The translations under genes and the position numbers were made by a program. From Corylus avellana (lineage: Eukaryota; Streptophyta; Magnoliopsida; Fagales; Betulaceae), in contig NC_081543.1 of the NCBI RefSeq assembly GCF_901000735.1, forward strand, positions 16,953,574 to 17,017,573: a DNA stretch of 64,000 nt, in the 5' to 3' direction. Positions 25,801 through 33,839 of the stretch are shown in pieces. The number at the start of each line of letters is the position of its first letter. Position 1 is the stretch's first letter. The notes beneath the pieces are model-generated. The model worked only from the letters and a program-made list of their open reading frames with translations. It had not been told where the DNA came from and did not search any database.

Positions 25801-27070
25801 TTGAAGTGTGCAAATAAATTACAACTTATTCCCATTGAGAAATTTGGCCAGGGATTGGAAGGTTATCTTAACCAGCAAACTTATGGAGATTTTTTTTTGA
25901 TAAATAAGTAAGAATATCATTGAAAAGCGCAGAGGGGCGCAACCCAAGTACACAGGAAGTCTATAAAGACACCCCTTTATAAAAATACTTATGGAGATTT
26001 ACACAAGTCAAAGTGATAATTGAGCATTAGAAACTGCAATGACATTTGTTTGCACTTTACTAACCAAAAAGATCTAAATATCTGATGTTCCTACTGATCC
26101 AGAAGTACAAAAGGAGGACATGAAGGCATTGGTGAAAAAAAACAAATAGATAGAAGAACTATCTAAAAAACAAACTACAAAAATTAACTTTTGTTCAGAT
26201 AACTGAGGTTAGATGCATATGATACCTACAAAACAGCTAAATATACCTTATTCCTAAAACTAATTCAAGGAATACACGAATGCACAACAAATTATAAATG
26301 ACGGGGCAACAAACCAAGAACACATAAATAAGAAATGGGCTTGCTCCTAAGGAAGAACAAGGAGAATTGAATGCCACAATGAACTTGAAAATGCAGTTGA
26401 ATACATCAGGAGAAACGAAATATTTTTTTCCTCAATAAGGAAGAACACAGAGGATTAAATGCCAAAATGGATTTCAAAATGCAGTTGAATAACTCAGGAG
26501 AAATGGGAATTTGCAGTTTCCTACAACTAATCCATACAAATCAAAAACATTGAACAAGCTTGTACCATAGCTGACCAATAAAATATCACAAACCATGAAG
26601 TAATGAGACACGTAAACACATGTATCAAACCATAAATAAACACACACACACACACAAAAGATATTGATATTGTTCCACTCCAGCAGTGGTAATAGAGGCT
26701 ACACTGCAATAAACTAGAAAATTCCAGTTGGGTTTCTAAAAAACGGGTACTATTTTCTGTAACCATGTAGCAAATTCACAAAAATTGAAGAAAAGACAAG
26801 TGATCATCCGAAAGAACCCATAAATTGCACAAAAATGAGAAACGGGTATTTCCCAAGCAACAAACTGGATTAAAGAATTAAAAGAAAAAGAAGCAAAGTA
26901 AGAAAATGGGCAGTTAGAGTAAAGACCTGTTGAATGATTGTAGCAGGTAATGTAGTGGAGTTCATAAGGTAGACCCAAAAGCAAAGAGAGAAAGTCCCTT
27001 CTCCTTCAATTTCCACTCCAAAATCCTTCAAAAGAGAGTACTCTCCACACTCTACCACCTCATTACCCAT
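11622..27070 (-). CDS. SHA: SH2-domain protein, plant STAT-like (SHA type), 13 exons
   Basis: Exons assembled on the minus strand: 27070-26927, 24068-23877, 23026-22817, 22736-22647, 19659-19582, 19476-19312, 17891-17523, 16537-16478, 16417-16329, 16262-15979, 15272-15110, 12882-12533, 11742-11622. All junctions are GT-AG, and all except 8/9 keep phase. The product is ~770 residues. The N-terminus (exons 1-3) looks like a concanavalin/LamG-type fold. The middle has a Ser-rich acidic stretch (exon 10, DDSPSDSESTGEGDSS). Exon 12 encodes an SH2-like domain (WIEGFITKEEAEFSL, then GTFILRFPTS with the Arg expected to bind phosphotyrosine). This order matches plant SH2 proteins A/B, candidate phosphotyrosine-signalling factors. 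Exon 8 to 9 is one base out of phase as written; skipping both restores the frame. Introns carry several transposons, all silent with respect to the exons. Confidence 0.85.
11978..12107 (-). mobile_element. tRNA-derived SINE in intron 12
   Basis: Read on the minus strand it has an A-box-like tagctcaaatgg, a B-box-like gatttaagtccc, and ends in an A tract (T tract at 11978-12010 on the plus strand). acaggct occurs on both sides (11971-11977 and 12108-12114) as a short target duplication. It is 130 bp and non-coding. Confidence 0.65.
12533..12882 (-). CDS. SHA: SH2-domain exon (exon 12) of the STAT-like gene
   Basis: The largest conserved exon. It starts after tactttag with DFELLRRIAGCREYL, a linker helix, and runs through WCWLFPVAFTLSRDWINAMW into the SH2-like core: WIEGFITKEEAE, GTFILRF, and GSLIVTYVG. 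In STAT proteins the linker is fused directly to SH2 in the same way. The exon ends in phase 2 at a gtatct donor and joins exon 13, whose 39 residues (ERETNVKPLQ to NLLSTD) end the protein at 11622. Confidence 0.85.
13752..13962 (+). repeat. Dispersed repeat with tRNA-like words, intron 11
   Basis: Contains atgatatcagagcag and cttgaattcgaacc, wording of a common plant repeat derived from tRNA- or PBS-like sequence. It is flanked by related phrases (taagcttttggaataag and taagctttcagaataag). Class uncertain. Confidence 0.4.
15574..15731. mobile_element. MITE copy 2 (AGTAATGCTATAAG family), intron 10
   Basis: The left end agtaattctagaagttcctc is the inverted match of the right end gaggaacttatagcattact, with a 158-bp span and no coding potential. 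Same family as 7724-7894. Confidence 0.75.
19814..19850. repeat. (TA)n microsatellite in intron 4
   Basis: About 18 uninterrupted TA units 3' of exon 5 on the plus strand. It lies between exons and is likely length-variable. Confidence 0.9.
19910..20290. repeat. Three-unit tandem repeat within a MITE-like insertion, intron 4
   Basis: gcagcttccctat-type units occur at about 19918, 19997 and 20071 (75-80 bp apart), each followed by a taaatat(a/t)gga(a) phrase. The wording matches the element at 1434-1861, so this is probably a related MITE with internally amplified sequence. Confidence 0.5.
20727..22086 (+). pseudogene. L1-type LINE ORF2 fragment (reverse transcriptase) in intron 4
   Basis: Opposite strand to the host gene. 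Frames read LSPDGFSMAFFQ, then FRPISLVGGVYKINSKVL (RT motif region) and IRGRQILDSVLVANE, then downstream YLGLPLGA and KSTLSNLP, the usual order in plant L1 ORF2. Several stops and frameshifts are present (e.g. after FFQTC), and an insertion of ~150 bp sits near 21570-21715. The endonuclease domain is absent. It is a dead, truncated copy. Confidence 0.8.
22087..22262 (-). mobile_element. 5'-truncated L1 3' end, intron 4
   Basis: A T tract at 22087-22096 starts a minus-strand segment whose reverse complement reads like the tail of plant L1 elements (tatacttcctgtatgctt followed by a short pyrimidine-rich tail and A tract). It abuts the plus-strand LINE fragment at its poly(A) side, so it is a separate insertion rather than a twin-priming inversion. 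No clear target duplication. Confidence 0.55.
25368..25520. repeat. Tandem duplication, 2 x ~76 bp, intron 1
   Basis: gtggaggatgtaca(g/a)gaggc followed by attatatatgacaatatat occurs twice in tandem, about 76 bp apart, within intron 1. Confidence 0.75.
25893..25986 (-). mobile_element. L1 3' tail insertion with 14-bp target duplication, intron 1
   Basis: acttatggagattt is repeated exactly at 25879-25892 and 25987-26000. The 94 bp between them begin with a T tract and read, on the minus strand, as the L1 tail phrase tagacttcctgtgtacttgg followed by gcgcccctctgcgc. It is a severely 5'-truncated LINE insertion. Confidence 0.85.
26350..26515. repeat. Tandem duplication, 2 x ~83 bp, intron 1
   Basis: aggaagaacaaggagaattg and aggaagaacacagaggatta start two successive units, each followed by aaatgcagttgaata and caggagaaa. 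A local duplication with modest divergence. Confidence 0.75.
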
Positions 27071-27491
27071 GATTTTCCGCCCTCTGAATTCTGATCAAAC
27101 AGGCTCAAGAGGGCTTCTTTACTCGTTTGCCAACGTTTTCAAGAAAAACCTTAAACCCCCCACCAGCTCTTGTGGATGTTTGGTGACAGCTGTTACTTGA
27201 AGGTTGGTATACTGTTCCGGTTCCACTTTGAAAAGTGCGCTTTAAGAGCCTGCTGCCGTGCGATATATCGTTGCTTGAAACTCGACGGTGTACGGTGGTT
27301 CGTGACTCAGCGTCCGTTGGGTGGCTGATTCGTCGAATTGTCTATTCGATTTTGGGGATTTTGAGGATGAAGTTTAAGGGAGGAGATAGAGGCAAAGTTT
27401 GGGGGGCGAAATTTCGTTTGGCGTAGAAATAGAATAGAAGAGAGCCATCGTTTTGAAATGGTTTTGAATATTTTGATTTTTTATTATTATT
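27071..27491. promoter_or_regulatory. 5' UTR/promoter side of the SH2 gene
   Basis: This is the sequence immediately upstream of the minus-strand ATG at 27070. It is comparatively GC-rich (27120-27430), as expected for a plant 5' leader and proximal promoter. No canonical TATA box was picked out. The plus-strand open frame here (27235-27426) has no recognisable domain and is taken as chance. Confidence 0.45.
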
Positions 27492-27507
27492 AAAAATGTC
27501 TCTACTT

Positions 27508-27601
27508 TTCTTGAGAAGTAATTCAATCAACTAGGACCAAGCCTAATAAAGCGGAGGTCATTAGTTTGAATTCTCTCATCCTCTTGTGTGGACATATAAA
27601 A
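27508..27601 (+). mobile_element. SINE with 16-bp target duplication
   Basis: aaaaatgtctctactt is repeated at 27492-27507 and 27602-27617. The enclosed 94 bp hold a B-box-like ttagtttgaattctc and the phrase ctaataaagcggaggtc of plant tRNA-derived SINEs, ending in an A tract. The A-box is degenerate. Confidence 0.8.
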
Positions 27602-27617
27602 AAAAATGTCTCTACTT

Positions 27618-27865
27618 AGATACACCATATAACCATAAATTGCTTAAAACAAATCCTAACTATCAACCGGCTCCTCTCCAATTGAAATAAATTGCCAAGG
27701 ATCCAAATCCTCGGGTCCAAGCGTAATTTGCTCTTTTGTTTTTATGGATGACTTGGATACTTGAGGACTTGACATTGATACTGGGTGCTATCACTTATGT
27801 TGATATGTTAAATGTGACACATATAGTAAATAATAAACCATTAACTTTGACAATAAAGTGATAGT
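27618..27865. other. Intergenic, no gene seen
   Basis: AT-rich spacer between the SINE and the retroposon. Nothing recognised. Confidence 0.4.
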
Positions 27866-27884
27866 AAAACTTTTTTAAAATCAA

Positions 27885-28784
27885 GGAAGTGCCGCACAGC
27901 TGAGGGTGAGGGGTTTCTCCCCCTCCCCCCCTCCTCTCTTTCCCCCCCTCTTCTCCTTGATCCGTCTCCCTTCCCATTTTCCTTCCCCTCTTTCCGACTG
28001 GTGGTTTCTTTTCTTTTTTTGTATTTGTTTTTGGATTTCGCTTTCTTTTTCCTGTTGTTGTTCTTTGTTTGCTTGTTTATTTTTTCTTGCGAGGTGTTTG
28101 TTTGGGCACACTTTGTGGGTGCCGCTCATGGAGGATTCACTCAAACTTCCCCCCAATTTCTTTGAGTGCGCCGCCGATCTCCTCCGCGCCAGTTTTGCCG
28201 TTTACTATCTTCTGCTGGGTCTTTTCACGCGTCCCCACCGCGATGTGCTTCCAACAAAATCTACGCATTGGTTTCCGGCAAGCACGCGATCGGCTTTTCT
28301 TCCGGCTGCTGTCAACCGCTTAGTGTGCTCCTATTTTTAAATTTTTAGTTGTATTGCTTTGATTTTTCCTGTATTTTTCTTGTTTTTCTTACTGCTTGTA
28401 ATAAGGTCATGTCCTATTTCTTGATCTCCTCGCTTGTTATTTTGGTCCAGACTCCTGGGGTTGTGGATGTGAATGATATCTTGGCTTTCGGGTTCAGGAG
28501 GATGTGTGTCGGCATGGGGTCCTTTTGATCATAGGGTCGAGGAATAAGAGCTACCTATGCATTAGTTTGTGTCTGCCTAGCGCAGATCTGTTATTCCAAT
28601 TGAAGATTAGTTATAGGTTAGCGGATATTTGGCGTCTTTGATGTGTAATCTTTAAGTTACGATTTTAATCTTCTAGCTTCGGCTAGGATCTTTCAGAACG
28701 TTATGTTCTGTGATTGTAAGAGTTTTAATACTCTTGATTCATCTATTAATGAAATAAGAATGATTTTCCTTCAAAAAAAAAAAA
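27885..28784 (+). mobile_element. Retroposon (~900 bp) with perfect 19-bp target duplication
   Basis: aaaacttttttaaaatcaa occurs exactly at 27866-27884 and 28785-28803. The inserted sequence starts GGAAGTGCCGCACAG, has a C/T-rich 5' part, and ends with aatgaaataagaatg, ttttccttc and an A tract. That is the signature of L1-machinery insertion. It contains no reverse transcriptase. The only sizable plus-strand open frame (27906-28340, 144 aa) is low-complexity at its start, with a fragment around MEDSLKLPPNFFECAADLL. It is either a non-autonomous LINE with an internal deletion or a retroposed transcript. Apparently complete and fairly young, given the perfect duplication. Confidence 0.85.
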
Positions 28785-28803
28785 AAAACTTTTTTAAAAT
28801 CAA

Positions 28804-29038
28804 AATAAAATGCAAGGATTTTATTCTTAAAACTGAAAACTTAAAAATACTACATTCAAATAAAATGAATAGGGACTAAATATAAGATTGGGTTAAGTAC
28901 TTTATTAGTACCTCGGTTTGCACTTTTTTATTTTTTCCCCTAGGTTTCCAAAACAGTCAAATCTGATACCTCACCTATGAGAAAATACAAAATTAATACC
29001 TCGCTAGTTTTCGTCAGTCCCAATTAACGAAATTTCAC
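28804..29038. other. Dispersed-repeat fragment upstream of element A
   Basis: Contains gggttaagtacttt, cccctaggtttcc and cccaattaacgaaat, wording of a repeat also present in part near 5955-6130. It ends where the 5' untranslated region of element A begins, so it may be the insertion or deletion boundary that removed A's 5' LTR. Confidence 0.35.
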
Positions 29039-29377
29039 ACCATCACTACGTAAATGAGTTGTAAGGCCGACACCCATGTCCAATTACTTCTCTGTTTCTG
29101 TTCTGCTTCAGCTTGTAAAACCCGGCATTCTATTACTGCGATCGAGCGGAGACCAAGTGTGATCGAGCGTACTAACCTGCGATCAAGTGCAGTTCCAAAG
29201 GACTTCCGCACAGTAGTACTGAAGCTGCTGTGACCACAAGGGAAAATTGTTCTTATGCAAGGTCGTCGATCTCGAGCCTCAACCATCCTCTCACTTGATC
29301 CAGAAATTGAGCGGACCATTCAACAAGGGCATAGAGACAATTCTGACACATAAAAAGAAGAAGAAGTTGAGGAAACA

Positions 29378-30437
29378 ATGCAAGAGCTGCCAGAAAATCC
29401 GCCACCAGTGCGAAGGCCCATGAAGCAAGCTTTCATCTCGAAAAACCTCAACCAGCCATCATGCATAGCTTATCAACCGGCGTTGGAAGGCAATTATTAT
29501 ATATCCTCGCAAATACTTAATGCATTAACTCACTTCAGGGGCACAGCTACTGAAAATCCTAACTTGCATCTTAAGGAATTCTTTGACCTCTGCAAACTTC
29601 AGCACGTTCATGGTCTAACTCCGAAGAGGCTCAGGTTAGTCTTATTCCCGTGTTCCTTAAAAGACAATGCTAAGTTGTGGTATAATTCTTTTCCTGCAAA
29701 ATTTATTCATACTTGGGAAGAGTTGTCCAGCAAGTTCCTCAAGAAGTTCTTCCCAGCTCAAAAGACAAGACAGCTTAGAAGGGAGATTCAATCGTTCCAA
29801 CAAAGAGATGGAGATCTATTCTTTGAAGCGTGGGATCACTTCAATACGCTGCTTCTTAAGTGTCCACATCACAACATGCCTCAAGATGATTTGGTACAAG
29901 CTTTTTATGAAGGTTTAAATGATATTAACAAAGGTATTGTTGATTCAGCTTGTGAAGGTGTGCTGATGGAAAGAGCAGTGAGGAAGCAATAGAGCTCTTT
30001 GAGACATTAAGTGAACACTCCCAACAATTCTCATCCAAAGGGAGGCAAGGAGTAAAGAGCAAGGCATGTATGAAGTGAACCTGAGTGGTGGACCCCCAAA
30101 TCAGGTGACTGTTGTGGAAAGGAAGCTGGATATGATTGTCAAAGCCATGACTGCTCAGAACGTCTCACCTAGTCAACAAGCCATGCAACCTCAGGTATGT
30201 GCTTTATGTTCTCATTTTGATCATACTACTGATACTTGCCCCTTGTATTCATCTACAGATCAAGAGCAAGTAAATTATGTGGGACAGAACAATTATCCGC
30301 CCAAGAATAATCCCTACTCCAACACTTACAATCCAGGATGGCGAAACCATCCTAATTTTTCATGGAGTAACAATCAGAATACTCTGAACCATCAAGGGCA
30401 GCAGAGGAACTACCAACAAGCAAGCCAACCAAGCTAA
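29378..30437 (+). pseudogene. Athila-type gag, element A (frameshifted)
   Basis: 29378-29992 encodes the Retrotrans_gag fold (ALTHFRGTATENPNLHLKEF, LRLVLFPCSLKDNAKLWYN, TWEELSSKFLKKFFP, LVQAFYEGLN). The frame is then lost: the continuation GKSSEEAIELFETLSEHS lies in another frame. From 30066 a third frame gives the nucleocapsid part: zinc knuckle CALCSHFDHTTDTC (C-x2-C-x4-H-x4-C) and the Athila hallmark YNPGWRNHPNFSW. A coiled-coil tail (MQRLEVQMGQMVR) follows near 30541. At least two frameshifts mean no intact Gag is made. Confidence 0.85.
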
Positions 30438-30851
30438 GAATCAAAGCAAAATGACTTGGAGAGTATGGTACATGAATTCATGAATGATCAAAGGCAAATC
30501 AATGCAAAAACCGATCAATCGATACAAAGAACCGAGCAAGCTATGCAAAGATTGGAAGTGCAAATGGGGCAAATGGTAAGGAGTTGAGTGAAAGAAAACA
30601 GGGTGGATTCCCATCCCAAACAATACCCAATCCAGGAGCATCCTCGTCAGGACAAAAATAAGAGAATAAGGGGAGAACAACAGTCTGGATGAAGACGTTA
30701 AACTTAGCGCTCATGGGAGACAACCCATAGTTTATCCTATTATTTTTTTACTTGTTTGTCAATTTATTTTGATGATTGTTTTTAGTTTTGTTTTTGTTTC
30801 CTTTTTAATTTGTTCTAGTGTTTATTTTACAGGGACAAGTGTGCTTCAATT

Positions 30852-30980
30852 CAAGTTTGGGGGTGTACTATAAGTCATGCTATTCCTGTATTCCAAACAA
30901 TTTCGTCAATATCCCGGGTAAATTTTTTTCATGTTATACACACATTGGGGACAATGTGTAATTTAAGTTTGGGGATATGG
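30852..30980 (+). promoter_or_regulatory. Internal purine-tract pair with hairpin (element A)
   Basis: First tract caagtttgggggtg at 30852-30865. About 75 bases later there is a perfect stem acacattg / caatgtgt with loop ggga (about 30940-30959), followed at once by aatttaagtttggggatatg. The same layout occurs in C2 on the minus strand (50800-50911). These look like extra polypurine tracts; function inferred. Confidence 0.6.
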
Positions 30981-31873
30981 GAGACACTTTACACACACTT
31001 TGTCCCAGTTTTTATGTTATTTTTATTTTATGAAAAGAAAAAAAAAATTGTGAAAAGAAAAAAAAATGCATAATCATGTTTGTCTTAAAATTTTGGTTGA
31101 TCTTAAAATTGTGATTTGATTTCATTGGTGAGCTTAAAATTTTGAACACATGATTTAATAACTGAGTTTTTCAGTTTGGTTACTTGCTTAGGACAGTTGA
31201 GAATTCACATGTTTGATCTAATCTTACACAAGCACATTAGCACAAAATTTGTGGGGTATGACATGAAGTCTGATGTGTGTGTTTCTATGTCTTGGGTAAA
31301 ACTAGATGATATATTAGATGGATACTTTGGCATATATATATATGATCATTGATAAGTTTTTCACTAAGTAACTGGACCTCTTGCCTCAAAGCATTGAGTG
31401 TTCACGTCAAAAGGTAAAAAAATTTTGATTTGGTTAAAGTCATGGTTAGTTTAGTTTCGTAGCCTTTTTTACTCGAGTGAGTAAGTCTTTAGGGGTGTTT
31501 TACACCTAATGCCCTAAAATCATCAGGTTGTGCAATGCTTGGTTCCCTTAAGCTTTCTAATTGAACCATGTAACGAGTGTTAAGTTAATGACTCCCAATA
31601 TATATATATATATGCCAGTGTTGTTCATTTGAATCGGGATTTCAGTGAACTTTGAGATATTGAGACATTACACATTAGAAATAATTGGAAGCTTCATATT
31701 TTTGTGCTAATTCACTTTACACTGTTTTCGAACTTGTGATGCCTTAGCATGTCTTTTGTAAGTGATTAAATTTTAAAATTCCAATTCATTATAAAGATGG
31801 AGTTTATCTTCTTAAGGTTGCTAATGAATGAGAATCGTGGTTTTGAATGATACCTTAAATTTTTGAAATAACA

Positions 31874-32287
31874 TGAACTGTGCATGATGTTTTGGGTAAC
31901 ATTTCTGAAAAATTCTCACGAGACTCCACTCGTCCTCTAGGAAATTCCTAGGTGTTTAAAAGGCTTGTTGCATATGCTAAATGCAATCGTACATTCCACG
32001 AAAGATGGATTTATCTTTTTGTTTTCTGTTTTTCATTTTGTTTTTAGTTTTGTATTGCTAAGAGACTAGCAATATGTACATGAACTGTGCATGATGTTTG
32101 TTGATAACATTTCTGGAAAACCCTCACGAGACTCCACCCGTTCTCTAGGCAATTCCTAGGTGTTTAAAAGGCTTGTTGCATATGCTAAATGCAATCGTAC
32201 ATCCCACAAAAGATGGATTTATCTTTTTGTTTTCTGTTTTTCATTTTGTTTTTAGTTTTGTATTGCTAAGGGACTAGCAATATGTAA
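31874..32287 (+). repeat. Tandem duplication (2 x 207 bp) next to the 3' purine tract of A
   Basis: tgaactgtgcatgatgtttt starts at 31874 and, with changes, again at 32081. Each unit ends with the hairpin attgctaag(a/g)gactagcaat followed by atgta. Only the second copy is followed by the true purine tract and LTR. Confidence 0.85.
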
Positions 32288-32298
32288 GTTTGGGGGTG
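32262..32298 (+). promoter_or_regulatory. Hairpin plus polypurine tract before LTR A
   Basis: A stem attgcta / tagcaat with six-base loop, then atgtaagtttgggggtg, directly followed by the LTR start TGTTAAGTGCC at 32299. Primer site for plus-strand synthesis by position. Confidence 0.75.
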
Positions 32299-33617
32299 TG
32301 TTAAGTGCCAAAATATTCATATTTTAGCCCTTAAACTTATATATGTTAGTTCCTTAAGTATGTTAATTTGTGCTATTTTAGTTCTTTTATGTGTTTTCCA
32401 TGCTTTTGTAGGCTTCTGGAAGAAAAGAAAGTAAATCTGGAAGATTTGGGCTCAATGACAGAAAATGGGAAAAGTTGGAGCCCCTGACAGTGCGATCGAC
32501 CGCACTACCAGAGAAGACAAAGCATGAAACGGCCATGTGCGATCGAGCGCACACGGGTTGCGATCGATCGCACTCATGCGCAGGTGACACATCAAGAGTG
32601 CGGCCAGACTGTTAGTATTTCCATATTAGGGTTTTCCAAGTCCCACTTGTAATAGGAATAAAGCCCTACCAATTTCCTAGGTTTACTAGTGTAACAAGGA
32701 CTTCTAAAGCCTATAAATAGACCTCTTAGCCTCTAGGAATAGGTGTGGAGAAAAGAGGCCCAAGCTCTAGAAAGGAACTAAAGGCTAAATCAAGAGTAGT
32801 TTGGGTTTTTCTTATCTTCCACCTTTTATCTTTATTATGTGGCTTATATTTTATTTAGGGCTAGATTGAAGCCCTAGTCATGTCTTTTTAAGATTACAAT
32901 ATTGGCGCCTTTGTTACAATTATATTTTGGTGTATTTAACTTGATTAATACCTGTTATCTTGTATTCCTCATATGTGTTTGCCTAATCAACATATGCATG
33001 TGGTATAGACTAGTTAGTTAAATCAATTTGGATGACCGAATCCTGAGTTTAACAAGAGTAACAAAAGATATCCACGCTGAATTCTTGGGTTAATCAACAT
33101 GGGAAACCGGGAGTATACACCCATGCCCTAGGCCTCAAGTGTTTGTTGATTTCCATAGATTTATGCTTTCTTAAAGAACAACTTAGTATACACCCATGCT
33201 AAATCCTTTAAGAAAGAAAAGAATTAGAGTATACACCCATGCCTAATTCGTTGCTTAGGAAAATCTATAGGTTAAGGAGTATACATTCATGCCCTTAGGT
33301 TGGCAAACATTAAATATACCGGTATGATTGGCGCATTAACATATTGTTATCTTAATTAGTATGATTAGTGGTGGATATCAAAACCCTAATCTTTTTTTGT
33401 TTTAGTTTATCTTTTATTTTATGTCTTTATTTCAAATTCAATCGTGACAATTGAATTTTATATGTTTAATTAAATAGGAAATTACTTCTAAACATAATTT
33501 ACCAATCCTCGTGGGAATGATCTCGTATCTGCTTGCTATACTATCGTTTTATCTTGTGCACTTGCGAGTAAAACGTACCAAGTATTTGCCTATTAATTTT
33601 GGTGGGTATTTGGCACA
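32299..33617 (+). mobile_element. 3' LTR of Athila-type element A
   Basis: Begins TGTTAAGTGCCAAAATATTC right after the purine tract and ends near TATTTGGCACAA, ~1.32 kb. It holds three CpG-rich near-palindromes (32487-32580), a TATA box (ctataaatag, ~32710) about 130 bp further on, then four copies of gagtatacacccatgc-type words at 33111, 33184, 33227 and 33277. Non-coding. Confidence 0.8.
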
Positions 33618-33652
33618 AAAAGTTTTTGCCTATTAATTTATGTATATCTAAT

Positions 33653-33768
33653 GTTAAGTGCTAAAACACCCATAACATACAACATTAATAGGCAAGGAGT
33701 ATATCTATTTGTAGAACATGTAAGTTATGGGCTAAAAATATGAATATTTTAGCACTTAACAAATATCA
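33653..33768. repeat. Inverted pair of LTR 5' ends
   Basis: Left: tgttaagtgctaaaacaccc. Right, in reverse complement: tgttaagtgctaaaatattc. Two LTR starts of the A-like type face each other across ~40 bp and can fold into a hairpin of ~40-bp arms. Probably rearrangement debris. Confidence 0.6.
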
Positions 33769-33839
33769 AATTTTAAACTACCCCAAAATATTATGTAGAA
33801 ACTCACCTCAGTGTCAGTGTTCGACTTTGTCTTCTTAAC

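Larger units (their letters stand above)
29039..32298 (+). mobile_element. Athila-type element A: internal region, gag without pol
   Basis: Order: leader with gatcgagcg words (29139-29212), gag (29378-30437), then directly the post-pol phrase gacgttaaacttagcgctca (30693-30712) that normally follows the integrase in such elements, a ~1.5-kb non-coding 3' region with purine tracts, and the 3' LTR (32299). No protease, reverse transcriptase, RNase H or integrase remains. The 5' LTR is missing. So this is a 5'-truncated member of a pol-less family. Confidence 0.75.

Noticed and set aside
27906..28340. 144-residue protein as a host gene
   Set aside because: It lies wholly within a retroposon flanked by a 19-bp duplication and starts in a homopolymer-like C/T tract.
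33111..33292. CRISPR-like array (four short repeats with spacers)
   Set aside because: This is a plant LTR; spacers are unequal, conserved between LTRs, and there are no cas genes.
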